Part shown: positions 53,949-64,000 of the stretch, piece by piece
How positions within the stretch are numbered: position 1 is the stretch's first letter
Layout of the letters: every line of letters starts with the position of its first letter
NCBI GenBank assembly: GCA_026075535.2
Contig: AP026538.1
Location: 7,502,001 to 7,566,000 of the forward strand
Length of the DNA stretch: 64,000 bases
From: Tricholoma matsutake
Lineage: Eukaryota > Basidiomycota > Agaricomycetes > Agaricales > Tricholomataceae
Direction of reading: 5' to 3'
Made by a program: the position numbers and the translations under genes
Notes under the pieces: model-generated
What the model was told of the DNA's origin: nothing
What the model saw: the letters and a program-made list of their open reading frames with translations, nothing else
Database searches by the model: none

Positions 53949-54883
53949 ATGTCCTATAACAACGACAACAGCGATTCTTACGGTTCTTCCAATGACTCGT
54001 CAAACAATGATTCTTACAGCTCCAACAATCGCTCATCTAACAACGATTCCTACGGGTCGTCGAACAATGATTCTTACAGTTCTGCCAACAAAGACTCCTA
54101 TGGGGCATCCAACAACAACCGCCCTTCCAACAATGATACGTACGGCTCCAATAACCGCACTGACTCCTATGGGTCGTCGAACAATGAAGCTTATGGCTCC
54201 TCCAACAACCGTTCTTCTAACAATGACTCCTATGGGTCATCCAACGACCGCTCCTCCGACAATGACACGTACGGCTCCAACAACCGTTCTTCCAACAATG
54301 ACTCCTATGGGTCATCCAACAACCGCTCCTCCAACAATGACACTTACGGCTCCAACAACCGTTCTTCCAACAATGACTCCTATGGGTCATCCAACAACCG
54401 CTCCTCTGACAATGACACGTACGGCTCCAACAACCGTTCTTCCAACAATGACTCCTATGGGTCATCTAACAACCGCTCTTCCAACGACAATTCTTATGGA
54501 TCCTCTGACACATATGGATCTTCCGCCCGTAACAATGCGAATGACTCGTCCAATGATGATTCTTATGGATCGTCTAATACTGCTTCTTACGGATCCAACA
54601 ACTCCAGTTCTACCACTAACTCCAACACCGGATCTTCGGGTGATTGGGTAGACAAGGGTGTCAACTTTGCTGCTCAGAAGGCAGGATTCAACCTCGTGTG
54701 TATATTTGTTTTGGATTACACTAGCGCCCCTGAAATGTCTAAACCAGGATGAGAGTACCGCTCACAAGATCGGAGATGGTCTGAGGGAAGGCCTCCAAAA
54801 GTTCGGAGGCGGCGGCCGTGGATGTAAGTGAAATTCCACTTGCTATCAAGTGGTCAGCTGTTCACCCTTGCGAAACAGTTTAG
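53949..54883 (+). CDS. Ser/Asn/Tyr/Gly tandem-repeat protein
   Basis: Exons 53949-54695, 54748-54823 and 54879-54883 give 275 aa; the last exon is 5 nt (TTTAG). Residues ~1-225 are low-complexity repeats of a 25-aa unit (RSSNNDSYGSSNN plus RSSNNDTYGSNN) with no signal peptide. The C-terminal ~45 residues are ordered and helical-looking (DWVDKGVNFAAQKAGFNL, HKIGDGLREGLQKFGGGGRG). Such composition is typical of intrinsically disordered, prion-like or stress-related fungal proteins. I do not recognise the family. The TATA box and T/C-rich leader suggest high expression. Confidence 0.75.
54230..54490 (+). repeat. 75-bp tandem repeats in the coding region
   Basis: Roughly three to four units of 75 bp repeat with few changes (CGTTCTTCCAACAATGACTC, then CTATGGGTCATCCAACAACC, then the CGCTCC half-unit). 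All changes keep frame. Confidence 0.8.
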
Positions 54884-54975
54884 TGTGATGCCAATCAAGA
54901 TAAACATTTGTTGGACTGTATATAATTATCGTTTCTAGACTGCCAATTACCACAAATGGGTTCAGCAGAATTCTA

Positions 54976-57299
54976 TCAACTCCTTTTTGTAAACTTCACA
55001 GGAACATCTTTTAAGCCAAGTGTTAGAACCGATTGAGCATCCATGACACGGTTTTGCCATTCTTCTTTAGTCTCACCCTTTCGAAGGATCGGGTGAATTT
55101 TCCAGTCGCGAAGCAGTATGGTCAAAAACGCCACAGCTTCCGTGGTAGCGAATTTCCGTCCCACACAAGCCCGAGGACCTGCGCAGGCGAGAGTTAGAGA
55201 AGATCATTTTTCCAGTCGATAAAAGGGATCCATACCAATACTGAAGGCGGAAAACGCTTCGGAGTCGTTAGATATGCCATACCACCTGGACGGCTTGTAT
55301 TTCTCGGGTTCGTCAAAATAACGAGGGTTGTATTCTTCAACAATAGTAAGCAGCTGCGTCAAACATGGTGGGTCTCATAGAACTCACGAATGCCAATCAT
55401 GTCTATAAGAATCTGTACACCCTTCAGAATGGGAATGCTTGTGTTCCCTTCCACACCGGGTGGGTTAGGAATTTGCAGGACAGTGTCCTCCTGAGCTTCA
55501 CGAATCAGAACAAATGCAGCCGCTGTTATCAACAGAACCATTGATATATTTCGCCTTTAATCACTGTGGGTTGGAACTTACGGAACATTCGGAGTGCTTC
55601 ATAAAACACAGCAAGGACCTTGTCGAGCTTGGCATAGTCTTCAAATACCTATCATTCATTATTTAGAAGGGCGTTCTGAGAAGGTCCAAGACTTACAGGA
55701 TCCTGGCCATAACCAACAACAGAATGAATTTGTTCCACGACTTCATCCTGAATATGTTCATATAAGCTTAAGAACGCGATTGTTGTAGCCAGTGTGTAAG
55801 CGGTCGTTTCTGTGGATAACCGACGTCAGCGCTGCTTCGTGATAGCCTGAGAGAAGTGTAATCCCACCGTGTCCCGCAAATAACATGATATAGACATTTC
55901 CTATCTGTGCACGACGAACCCTTATTCAGAAAAAGATAGGAAAATTACTACGAGTACTAACGAGTTCTTGATCGTCTAACCGATATTTTCCCGACTCTGA
56001 TTCATTGGCTTTGATGAGCATGGTAAGAATATCACCATCATTGATTTCCTCTTGACCCTGAACTTCCACTCTTCGATCACGGACTGCGGCTTGCATAAAT
56101 CTCATCAGCTGGTCCCGGGCTTCGTGCATTTTTCTAAATCTGGTGCGCACGCACATGTAATAGATTCACAGACATCAAAGAACAACTCACTTGCGAAATG
56201 GCAACGATAGCAACCATTTCGGCAAAAAAATGGCAAGGGGAGTAGTATCTGCAACGATCCGGATGGCTTCTTGTATAGTCATGCTACCGTTGGGTCCCGT
56301 TGGCGGTGCTGACCAGTTAAAAGGAAGACCAAAGCCGCATCTTGCAAGTATCAGCAGAGCCAACTGGAAACGGAGACATTAGACGTAGCATTATTAGAAG
56401 CACATGGACACAGACTTTGAAGGTCAATTTCTGGATAATGTGGACATCGACTGAATTGGTGGTCGTCCATCCTTCCTCTGAAATCATCTCGTGATACGTA
56501 TTGAGCGTTTCATACCACACCATCTTATATCTGGGTAGGGATTAGCAAGGGTTAAGATGTACAAAATCAGCAATCACAGGCGGTTGTTAAATGGAGGTCC
56601 CACAATATGCCGATGTTTTCTCCACATTTCCCCTTCCGCTGCGATAAGGTTCATTCCCCATAGGCTATCCGAAATTCAAATGCACGTCACTAAGTGAAGA
56701 GAAAAAAAGTGTCGTCTTCCGCATGGACTTACAGCGACCATTGAATCGCGTTCGAAGGCTTATGGAAACTTGTCTTGTGTCCTCCACCAGTGACTTGTCG
56801 TACCACATCCAAGTTCGATGTGCAAATGACGGGGCTACCCTGCATGAAAGGCACTCCTGATATGTTCTCGCTCTGAAAGCGCTTATACACTTGAGTCCAT
56901 GATCCATCATAAGCGAAGGAAACTGATACACACAGGAATGCTTACAATCAGACCGCCACAGCCATAAAAAGTCGACACCAGGGTTCCACCAGGTGGTTGG
57001 CAATAGTCCTCCTGGTGCTGCAAGCGGCTGAAACGGGATCCTCATTCCAGGCATGTAGTTTACTGCCTAATTACAAGATCAACAGATATTACACCCAAGA
57101 GAGAGATACCCACCCGAAGACCATTGAGCAGTTTTATAATCCTTGAAATTATAAACACGGCCAAAACTGCTATAAGCGAGCCGGAGAGCGAGTCAACCTT
57201 GACACCATGACCTAAGAACTCAAGTCGAATATAGGAACGTGACCAGTAAGATGAAAACAGGGCGGAGGTATTTGGGGTTGTCGCAGTGGACGAAACCAT
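54976..57299 (-). CDS. Cytochrome P450 monooxygenase
   Basis: This membrane-bound fungal P450 has many short introns. ATG 57299 opens MVSSTATTPNTSALFSS, with an N-terminal anchor (SLIAVLAVFIISRIIKLL). Visible signatures are the C-helix WRKHRHIVGPPFNN (near 56,600), the I-helix MLFAGHGTETTA (near 55,890), the ExxR region YEALRMFP (near 55,600) and the heme loop FSIGPRACVGRKF with the axial Cys (near 55,190). The protein ends DVPVKFTKRS with TGA at 54976-54978. The substrate cannot be told. The heme loop and I-helix look intact, so the enzyme may be active. Exon borders in the first third are not resolved here. Confidence 0.88.
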
Positions 57300-58085
57300 A
57301 TTATACGTAGCGCGCTTCAAGTTATCTGACCACGATGCTAGTTAGTCTCCTGTAGGCAGAAGGGAAATCCTTAGTCGTTCTTTCGATGCCAGTGGTGGCG
57401 CCATATCATATATTATATTATATATACTTAGGTAGTACCATTGTCAGCACCTCATTATATAAGCAGATAGCCCCGGAGAAGCATAGGGTAGATCCAAATG
57501 GTCAACCCTCAGCAAAAATATCTTCTTCCCCATGGAGGGAAAAGGCTCACAAAATTAGATTTTACTCGTCTGAGGAGCCTTACCCAATTTGGGACTTCAT
57601 ATGTGCCCACCTCAAAGAGTGACTTAAGAGTGAGTAGAACTTGATAACTTCAAGGAAATATAAACCATTTTTTTCACTGAGAAACTTGAATCCACTGCAA
57701 ATCCTCACTTCCACTCTGATTTTTTTTCTCGAAATGTATTCAGATCCAACATTTGGCCGCTCTTGGCGTTTACAAGGGTGCTGACATGGGTGCCTACCTT
57801 GACAGGGAACCCGACGCGTGAGTGGCTAGACAAACAAACATGACATGTTTTGACATTTGGAATTTTCGGCTTCAGATCATCCCACGACATTTTAGAGTCC
57901 GAGCAATAAAAATTGTTCATTCCCAACGTATACAGAACTCATTATTTGTGTGCTCAATAGTAGCAGTCAAAGTAGGGCGATTATTGCATGATTATGTACA
58001 AAAAATCGTGATGATAATCCGAAAAGAAATTGACCGACTACGTTACATAAGCAACTCAGGTACAGTACAAATACTCTACCTCGTC
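57300..58085. other. Intergenic, no clear gene
   Basis: This contains the P450 promoter side and AT-rich sequence (ATATCATATATTATATTATATATA near 57,401). A plus-strand stretch after a possible acceptor at ~57,742 reads IQHLAALGVYKGADMGAY, then LDREPDA and a stop; it could be a terminal exon remnant, but I found no matching upstream exon. Confidence 0.4.
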
Positions 58086-58486
58086 GGTTCTTTGTAAAGG
58101 AAGATAAACTAGAAAAGTATTAGATAGTAGGATTGGAAAGAGAAGTAGGTAGTAAATGAGATAAATGTGATGGTAAAGACAAGGCAGGCTGTTCTTTGTG
58201 AACTTTTGATGATCGACGCACAAATCCCCATATCCGACCAGTGAGATGAATCGATGTGATGTGCCATAGATGAGCGAGTTGATGATGTAAATGGTTTTGG
58301 ATGACGGAAGAGATGTGAAGATGTGAATGGTCAATCAAATCTGCTATGTTCGGCAGTAACCCGCAGTAATACAAAGATCTTGACAATGGCCAATGTGAAC
58401 CGTCTCGAAATAGATTTGTCGCAACATGCATTATCAGAGAATGTTTATGATCAGGAAGGTGAAAGGCGTTAAGAATGGTTTTGGTA

Positions 58487-58888
58487 TCATGCATGATTTT
58501 TGTGAGTGGACTGTATGAGAGCATGAAACTTCACGCAGTTGACAAAAATATGGTGAGAAGTTTCCAGCTCTGGACATGAAAACCGACACCATGGTTGGGT
58601 GTTGCCAAAGCGACCGTCCCAAAGATGACATGTGTCTAGCTGCCGTGACCTGATATACAACTGAACAACAGCAGAATATGCTGAGGAGGAACGAGTGTAA
58701 GGATAGGCAGGAGGAGGACACTGGTCATATAGAACATGCACGAGCAAATTTCTTGGTGAGAAAGTCTGATCTTGTAGGTGTAAGTTGACAAGTTGGAACT
58801 GCAGATGCGAAGAGAAATTTGATTCAATGAAACCCACGGAGGAGAGGTAGGGTGTGTAGTCATCCATGAAAAAAGTTGGAAGGGGCAC
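58487..58888 (-). pseudogene. LINE-B ORF2 C-terminal Cys/His knuckle
   Basis: The C-terminus has a zinc-knuckle-like pattern: WCRFSCPELETSHHIFVNC, with C-x3-C-x7-H-x4/5-C spacing, preceded by RQLDTCHLWDGRFGN. It parallels the terminal knuckle of LINE-A in position but not in sequence. Confidence 0.65.
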
Positions 58889-59071
58889 GGAGGGGGGTGG
58901 GAATAAGTCAGAGTGGGAAGTGGATGCGCGAGTGTCGACAGCTGCGTTAGCCTGTGTAGGTAAAGAAGTGGAGGCAGTATGACCACGTATGAAATTGTAA
59001 GAAACATGAGATGATGATTGAGAAGTGATGGCAAACAGCCATTTGTAGAAAGAACAGTTAGGGAGGGAGTT

Positions 59072-59854
59072 TCAAATGTGAGGTAGAGGTGGGTGTTGTA
59101 ATGCATTTTGGATGAATCGTATGGAATTGAGATGATCAGTGTGGATTATGGAAGAGGAGGAGGGAGTGGATGAGGAAGAGAAGGAAGTTTTGGGGTGAGT
59201 TGACTGTGAAAAGGAGGAGGTGGATGAAGAGGAGGAGGAGGAGATGGATGAAGCAGAGGAGGAGATGGATGAAGAACTGGCAGAAAACTTGAGGGAAGCT
59301 GACTGTGAATAGGAGGAAGTGGATTGTGAAGAGGAAGAGGTGGATGAGGAAGAGGAGGAGGTGGATGAGGAAGAGGAGGAGGTGGATGAGGAAGAGAAGG
59401 AGGTGGATGAGGAAGAGGTGGATGAGGTAGAGAAGGAAGTTCCGGGGCAAGTCAACTGTGAGGAGGAGTGTAAAGGGGAGGAGGTGGCAGTGGAGGATGG
59501 AGTCAGGTGTGAAGAGGAGGAGGTGACAGAGAAGGAAGAGGAAGTTTTGGGGCGCATTGATTGTGAAGATGTTAGGGGAAAGGACGAGGAGAAAGTTGTC
59601 TGTGAAGATGTTGGGTTTGACTGTAAAAGAAGAAGAGTGGCCACGATTAGGCCATATATTTCGCCATGAGAGCTGTTGAAGGCAGGAGAAGAGGGCATGG
59701 AGAGAAGATATGTGAAGGAATTGTGAAGCATAGAGAAAGTGATAGATCGGGATTGTAATGGAATCGGATTGGCAGGTCGCATGGATGCATCAGATGCCAT
59801 GAGAAAAGATGGAAGATGAGGCATTGGTAGTGGGTGAGAGTGATGAAGAAGCAT
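59072..59854 (-). pseudogene. LINE-B RNase H with Ser-rich insertion
   Basis: A 260-codon stretch contains the first RNase H Asp (MASDASM), the Glu helix (HGEIYGLIVATLL) and, far downstream, an Asp block (IHTDHLNSIRFIQ). Between the last two lies about 150-170 residues of Ser/Thr-rich low-complexity sequence encoded by purine/pyrimidine-biased tandem repeats (59,150-59,620). In ordinary RNase H these two acidic residues are only ~20-25 residues apart. Confidence 0.7.
59160..59620. repeat. Purine-rich minisatellite (~21-24 bp units)
   Basis: Units of the type GAAGAGGAGGAGGTGGATGA repeat many times on the plus strand, making it almost all purine. Read on the minus strand they code for the Ser-rich tract of LINE-B RNase H. 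Unit length varies between about 12 and 24 bp. Confidence 0.75.
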
Positions 59855-60720
59855 GAGAACAGCCTGTGAAGCTGTTCTTTCTCATTGAACTCATGGAATA
59901 GCAAGAGATAGATCTCTGCATACGATTTGTGAGAGGGGCAAAGATGATAAAAACGTGGATAGGTTATTCTAGGCACAAAGAAGTGGAGGTGAGTGAGTTA
60001 AGACATTTTGGAAGGGATATGTGATGAAATTGTAGTCAAGGGAAGGAAGAAGCGTCTAACGGCCAACCTGATGTAGATATTGTATACCATTGGAAGCAAG
60101 TTGGGCGATGTCAGTTGGAGATGGCAGAGTAGTAGCGAGGTGAGGAGGTAAGGTGTGAAGGGTGGCATGTAAAGATGTCAAGAGGTGGTCGAGAGAGATG
60201 TTGCCATGAAGAAGGCAAGCCGTAATGTGAAGTTGTTGTCTGCTAATGTCTCCTGTGCCACAATCCAGCTCCAAGGCAATTGATGACGGTGACATTGGAA
60301 ATCCTTCAGAGGCAGGGAGGAATCAAATAGAGACATGCAAAAGTTAAAGGAACATGACCAGTCAGCGAGAGTGATGTGTGCTAGATGATGACAAATGGGA
60401 AGATGATGATTGAGATCCCTTAGAATGCCTGTAGCTGCCAGTTGGGCATTCAGAAACTCCACAGATGGAAAGTCAAATCCCAAATTTGCAAGGGGTGTAG
60501 AGAGCAGACGGGATGAAAAATGGAAGGGAAAATGACATTGGGTATGAACGATGCTTGCAATCTTCTGATCAAGGGCCTGCGCATCTTTAGGTGCGATAGT
60601 CTGAAAGGACAAGCAAGGTCTGATTTTGGAGATTAGGCATTGCATTATAAGTTGTCGGAGCACAGTGAATGGAATAGGAATGGATGAGGGAGGGAGCTTG
60701 AAATTTGAGATGAGATCCTG

Positions 60721-61567
60721 TCAGTGTAGAAATTGTGTTTTGGGTTCATTTATTGACACTTGCAAGAACTCAATGGGACCATGTGAAACAGGAACGTAAG
60801 CAAGAGGAATGGTGGTAGAAGGTGAGAGATCCAAAGCATCCACAGTGGGGACAAGGATTTGAGATGGGAAGAGATGTTCGTGATTGTGGATGTACATGAC
60901 AGATTTTGACCAGTTTGTCATCCACCCATAATTTGCTTGGAATTGTTCAACACATAAGGTAGCCCGGCAAAGGGTGGTGAGATTGGTAGCAAATAGGAGT
61001 GAATCATCCATCGCCTCCACCATATTGCACTGAATGGTGTGTAGATCATCAGGGTAGTGAGACCAAGATGCACGGGCTGAATGAGAAGAAATTTGTAGTA
61101 TACCTATGTCATGAGACAATAGATCATTTAGCCAATGATTGACCATGCTAGTTGTCATAGTGGATTTGAGAGGCAAGATGGGACCACCTTGTTTTGTCAA
61201 GCCTGATACTCAGAAGGCGGTCGTTAATCCATATGCCATCTTGACAGCATAAGGTACATCGGATTGTGCAGATTTGTTGAGAGTGATGATGGATAGGGGA
61301 AAACCATATGCAGTCAAAGTGTCATAGAAGCCTTCTGGCTCAAGCATATCAAACCCCTTTTTTTGATCACGTTTAAGAACAAATAAAGGCTGATGCTCTT
61401 GATTGGCCCATGTGACGATCATAGCAATGAAGGAGAGGATATCTCGGGCTTGTACACCTTGTTGAGTCGCTAATTGTGTGGGAGGTAGGATAGAGTGATG
61501 GGCAATGTATGGGAGAAGGAGAAAGTTCAGCCAAGCAAAGGGAAAGTTGAGAAGAAAATTGCTGCAT
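60721..61567 (-). pseudogene. LINE-B reverse transcriptase region
   Basis: The frame shows RT palm blocks LFVLKRDQKKGFDMLEPEGF and AYGLTTAF. A TGA follows at 61210-61212 where Arg is expected, then VSGLTKQGGPILPLKSTM and the catalytic box as MDDSLLFA (usual form YxDD). The thumb region follows (YGWMTNWSKSVMYI). The RT fingers lie upstream in broken frames toward 61.8 kb. The Met in place of Tyr in the box may itself be a decay change. Confidence 0.7.
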
Positions 61568-62354
61568 GCAACACCACGGTAGTTAGCTAGTTGTGTGTGA
61601 GAGCCCTTTTTATGTATGGTGGATATTGTGGTGAGCTTAAGGCATGCAGGAATAGTGGATGTGGTGATCTCATAGTTGAGCAGGTTTACGACTAATTAAA
61701 GGGCAGAGTCTGATAGAGCTTTTATCCACCACTTTCCCCAACCATCAGGTCCTGGTGCTGGTCTTTGTTTTCCATGATGCAACAACAGCCGCATATCAAG
61801 AATGGTCAGGGGACAAGGCCACATGAATGGATCAGAATCTGTTCATTGCCGTATTCGCGATATGGTGGAAGATGAGAGCCAAGGCTTATTTGCAATGTCA
61901 TGTTGTTGGTGATGATATAGGCTGGAAAAATACTGAGCAGTAGCAGTTTTGACTGCATCTAGAGAAGTGACCAGGGACAATGGGTCTTTGTTTTGTTGCA
62001 CAGCAAGCAGTGGTCCTATAAAAGGGTTGGAGTACAACAATTTAGTCGATGCACCCAAAAGGACAGCATTATGTCATCTTCATGTTGAGGTGGAATCTTG
62101 TTTAACCAATTCATTTTTCTCCTCCTGGTAATGGCACTTGCACAAGGTGGATCGCAGACCAGTGAGGTAAGTGAGAAAAGATGATAAAGATGATCAGAGA
62201 GGAAGGATTGGGGCTGTTGCAGTTGGGGACCATAAATTCCGATCATAAGCACTGACATATACACAACTCCATAGATTGTTATGACAGAAATCAAAGAAGA
62301 TGTGAGGGCTCTTGCACACATGATATATCAGGCAGTTGATATGTTTCATTTTGC

Positions 62355-63446
62355 CTACAATTGCACATATGGCAGGTGAGGTAATTTTGGAGGAAGAGGA
62401 GAAAGGGTGATGGTGAGAGGGTAGAGTAAATGAAGGGGAGGCTGCATTAGACAGAATGGTAGAGAGGAGGTTGTAATGATGCTCAAACAACTCATCAGAG
62501 GTGATGGCGGATTGAAGGGAAGGATGGGAGTTGATATGTTGATCCATGCTGTCAGCAAAAGTTTGAAGATCTGTTTTCTGAGTGTGTGCAGATGGATAAC
62601 GATATCGGGGAGGATAAGGAGATGAAAAGGCAGTGATGCAGGAGAGTGAGGAGAGTCAAACGTGATGGTGACCAAAATCGGGCGATGATCTGTGGTGCTA
62701 ATGAAATATGGAGCAACTTCAATGGAGCCCTCAAGAATGCCATGAATGGAATGGGCAGCACAATCAATGATAGAACTGCCACACGTGTTGCGATAAGTGT
62801 AATGCTGGCGTGTGTTTCAATCAGGCTGATCATTCCACAAGTTGTGGGCATGTGATTCAGAGAGGAAGGATGTATAACAACTGCGATTGATAGATGATGA
62901 AGAAAGGGAGGAGGTCTCGCATGCTGCCTGAGTAGCATTGAAGTCGCCAATAGCTGACCAGGGAAACAGGGAGGAATTAGATATGTCCGTCATTGCCTGC
63001 CAGAAAAGGCCAATGTCAGGTATCCTGGGATCCCATGGAGCGTATACAGCAAAGAGGCGATGAGGAAATCCAATGCCATTCGTGGTAGGTATTATGACAT
63101 CAGCAATAACAACACAATGCTGTAGGACCCCCAACAGTGTTGGCACCAGTTGTAAATGGAAAGCCTTTGAAATTCCAAGAATGGCCCCCCACTTGGGAGG
63201 GCGAGAAGAAGAAGAAGAATGGGGACCAACCGTCTCATAGAATTGATATTCAGAATCAAGATGCAAATGTGAGGAGGCTCGAGTGTGAGTTTTTGTCTCA
63301 GCGATAACCAACACGTGCGGTTTCGCAGAGTGAACAGCAGTGCACACATGATTTGATTTTGCCAGGTCTGCAAGGCCATTGGTATTTATGGACAAGGTGG
63401 TGAAAGGTTGAACAGCAGCAGTAGATGAATAGCATAAGGCACACAA
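62355..63446 (-). pseudogene. LINE-B endonuclease domain
   Basis: An exonuclease-endonuclease-phosphatase fold: FTTLSINTNGLADLAKS with the conserved Asn, PHVLVIAETKTH with the conserved Glu, WSAIGDFNATQAACE with the Asp/Asn pair, and TTDHRPILVTITFDSP with the terminal Asp/His. A TGA at 62817-62819 interrupts the frame between QPD and NTRQHYTYR, and coding resumes in the same frame. A frameshift follows near 62,640, after which a linker (MDQHINSHPSLQSAITSDEL) continues in another frame. Confidence 0.75.
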
Positions 63447-63466
63447 TCAGCAGCAGTACATTACAT

Positions 63467-64000
63467 AGATTACTACGCATGATGTTACACTGAAAAAGGT
63501 CATTACGCAAACCACAGTTAAAAGGCATCGGCAACAGCAAAGGAGTCATTGAGGTGGCCAATGCTGGAGAGGGTGGTTTAGCATAATAACCCTGTGACGT
63601 AGCTGTGTGTAACACCCATACCAATGGAGAAAGATTAGCAGTGTTAGGCACAGATGCTGCTGGATCAGAGATGTTGGTCATCTGCGTATCAGCCATATGA
63701 GCATCTTGGGGAGGAGGGGTAGAGGGAGGTAGAGGGGGTGGTGAATGTCGAGGAGGGGGTGGAGGAGGAAGGCTGGCAAGAGGTTGAATGGAGGGTAGAA
63801 GGGAGGAGTGAATGGAGGACAGCTCAGTCTCAAGATGTTCTACTTCATGCTCCGCGTGAGAGATTCAAGTCTGGAGAGAGATGAGGTCAGAGTGTAATCT
63901 TTGTTGTTGTTCCGGGTCAGAAGTAAGAGCGAGAAGAAAGTTGCGAGTGGAGTAATCATGCTGTAGATTGGACAGGTGGTTTTGTGCTGCGGAAAGATGG
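63467..64000 (-). pseudogene. LINE-B upstream part, ORF1-like end
   Basis: The minus strand shows a heptad-like segment (HLSNLQHDYSTRNFLLAL), then one stop, EHEVEHLETELSSIHSSL, a Pro-rich linker (PPPPPRHSPPPLPP) and MADTQMTNISDPAASV. This could be the end of an ORF1 coiled-coil protein. The element continues outside the window. Confidence 0.45.

Larger units (their letters stand above)
58086..64000 (-). mobile_element. LINE-B, a second LINE family, decayed
   Basis: A minus-strand non-LTR element runs off the right edge. In order from the 5' side (right) it shows a coiled-coil/Pro-rich ORF1-like end, an endonuclease, an RT, an RNase H with a Ser-rich insertion, and a C-terminal Cys/His knuckle. 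It has no similarity to LINE-A that I can see. I saw no poly(A) (poly(T) on +) at the left end near 58,086, so the 3' border is uncertain. Stops and frameshifts break it in several places. Confidence 0.8.

Noticed and set aside
54217..54465. Minus-strand Cys/His-rich ORF that looks like a zinc-finger repeat
   Set aside because: It is antisense to the Ser/Asn repeat gene; the regular Cys/His spacing just mirrors the 75-bp coding repeat.
53949..54600. Repeat cluster that might be a CRISPR array
   Set aside because: Units are contiguous 75-bp coding repeats without spacers, in a eukaryotic gene.
59319..59669. Plus-strand ORF rich in Glu/Asp and Val
   Set aside because: It is the antisense of the Ser-rich tract in LINE-B RNase H; the composition comes from the purine minisatellite and there is no start context or domain.

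Overview
The window looks like nuclear DNA of a basidiomycete fungus, probably an agaricomycete. Its host genes have many short introns of about 41-62 nt. They include fungal families such as sphingolipid C9-methyltransferase, GH71 alpha-1,3-glucanase, an F-box protein and a fungal cytochrome P450. The repeats are Tad-like LINEs and chromodomain Ty3/gypsy elements. No bacterial or organellar feature is visible.

Region 1 (1 to about 35,267) is a nested retroelement graveyard with no host gene that I can see. Three players are interleaved. LINE-A has ORF1 with zinc knuckles and ORF2 with endonuclease, RT, RNase H and a terminal Cys/His knuckle. A chromodomain gypsy element is present as one almost complete copy with two 426-bp LTRs, one 3'-truncated copy and one broken fragment. 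The third is a repeated retroposon of about 1.9-2.8 kb, called 'B element' here. It carries its own ORF of about 280 codons but no RT, and its last ~45 bases plus poly(A) match the LINE-A 3' end. One B copy (32,778-35,024) has an intact 279-aa ORF. Target-site duplications and nesting give a partial order: B-e, then LINE A-5 inside it, then gypsy-1 inside LINE A-5. Several inserts have poly(T) on the left and poly(A) on the right, with two 5' ends meeting in the middle.

Region 2 (about 35.3-57.3 kb) is a compact host gene block. On the + strand: sphingolipid C9-methyltransferase, a Yif1-type Golgi membrane protein, an F-box protein, 3-hydroxyanthranilate 3,4-dioxygenase and a Ser/Asn/Tyr/Gly repeat protein. 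On the - strand: a Rad17-type checkpoint clamp loader, a secreted GH71 glucanase, the SUMO-activating subunit Uba2, a basic fungal protein of unknown role and a cytochrome P450. Two identical intron-containing tRNA-Val(AAC) genes sit head-to-head in a 128-bp-arm palindrome between the Yif1 and F-box genes. A possible decayed oxygenase lies between the GH71 and Uba2 genes.

Region 3 (about 58.1-64.0 kb) is a second, unrelated LINE on the - strand. It is interrupted by stops and frameshifts and runs off the right edge. Its RNase H domain is split by a long serine-rich low-complexity tract.

The host genes share no obvious pathway; they are ordinary neighbours. The interplay is in region 1: the B element looks like a passenger of LINE-A, and the nonsense changes I compared across copies fall mostly at CpG (CGA to TGA), consistent with methylation-linked decay of repeats.
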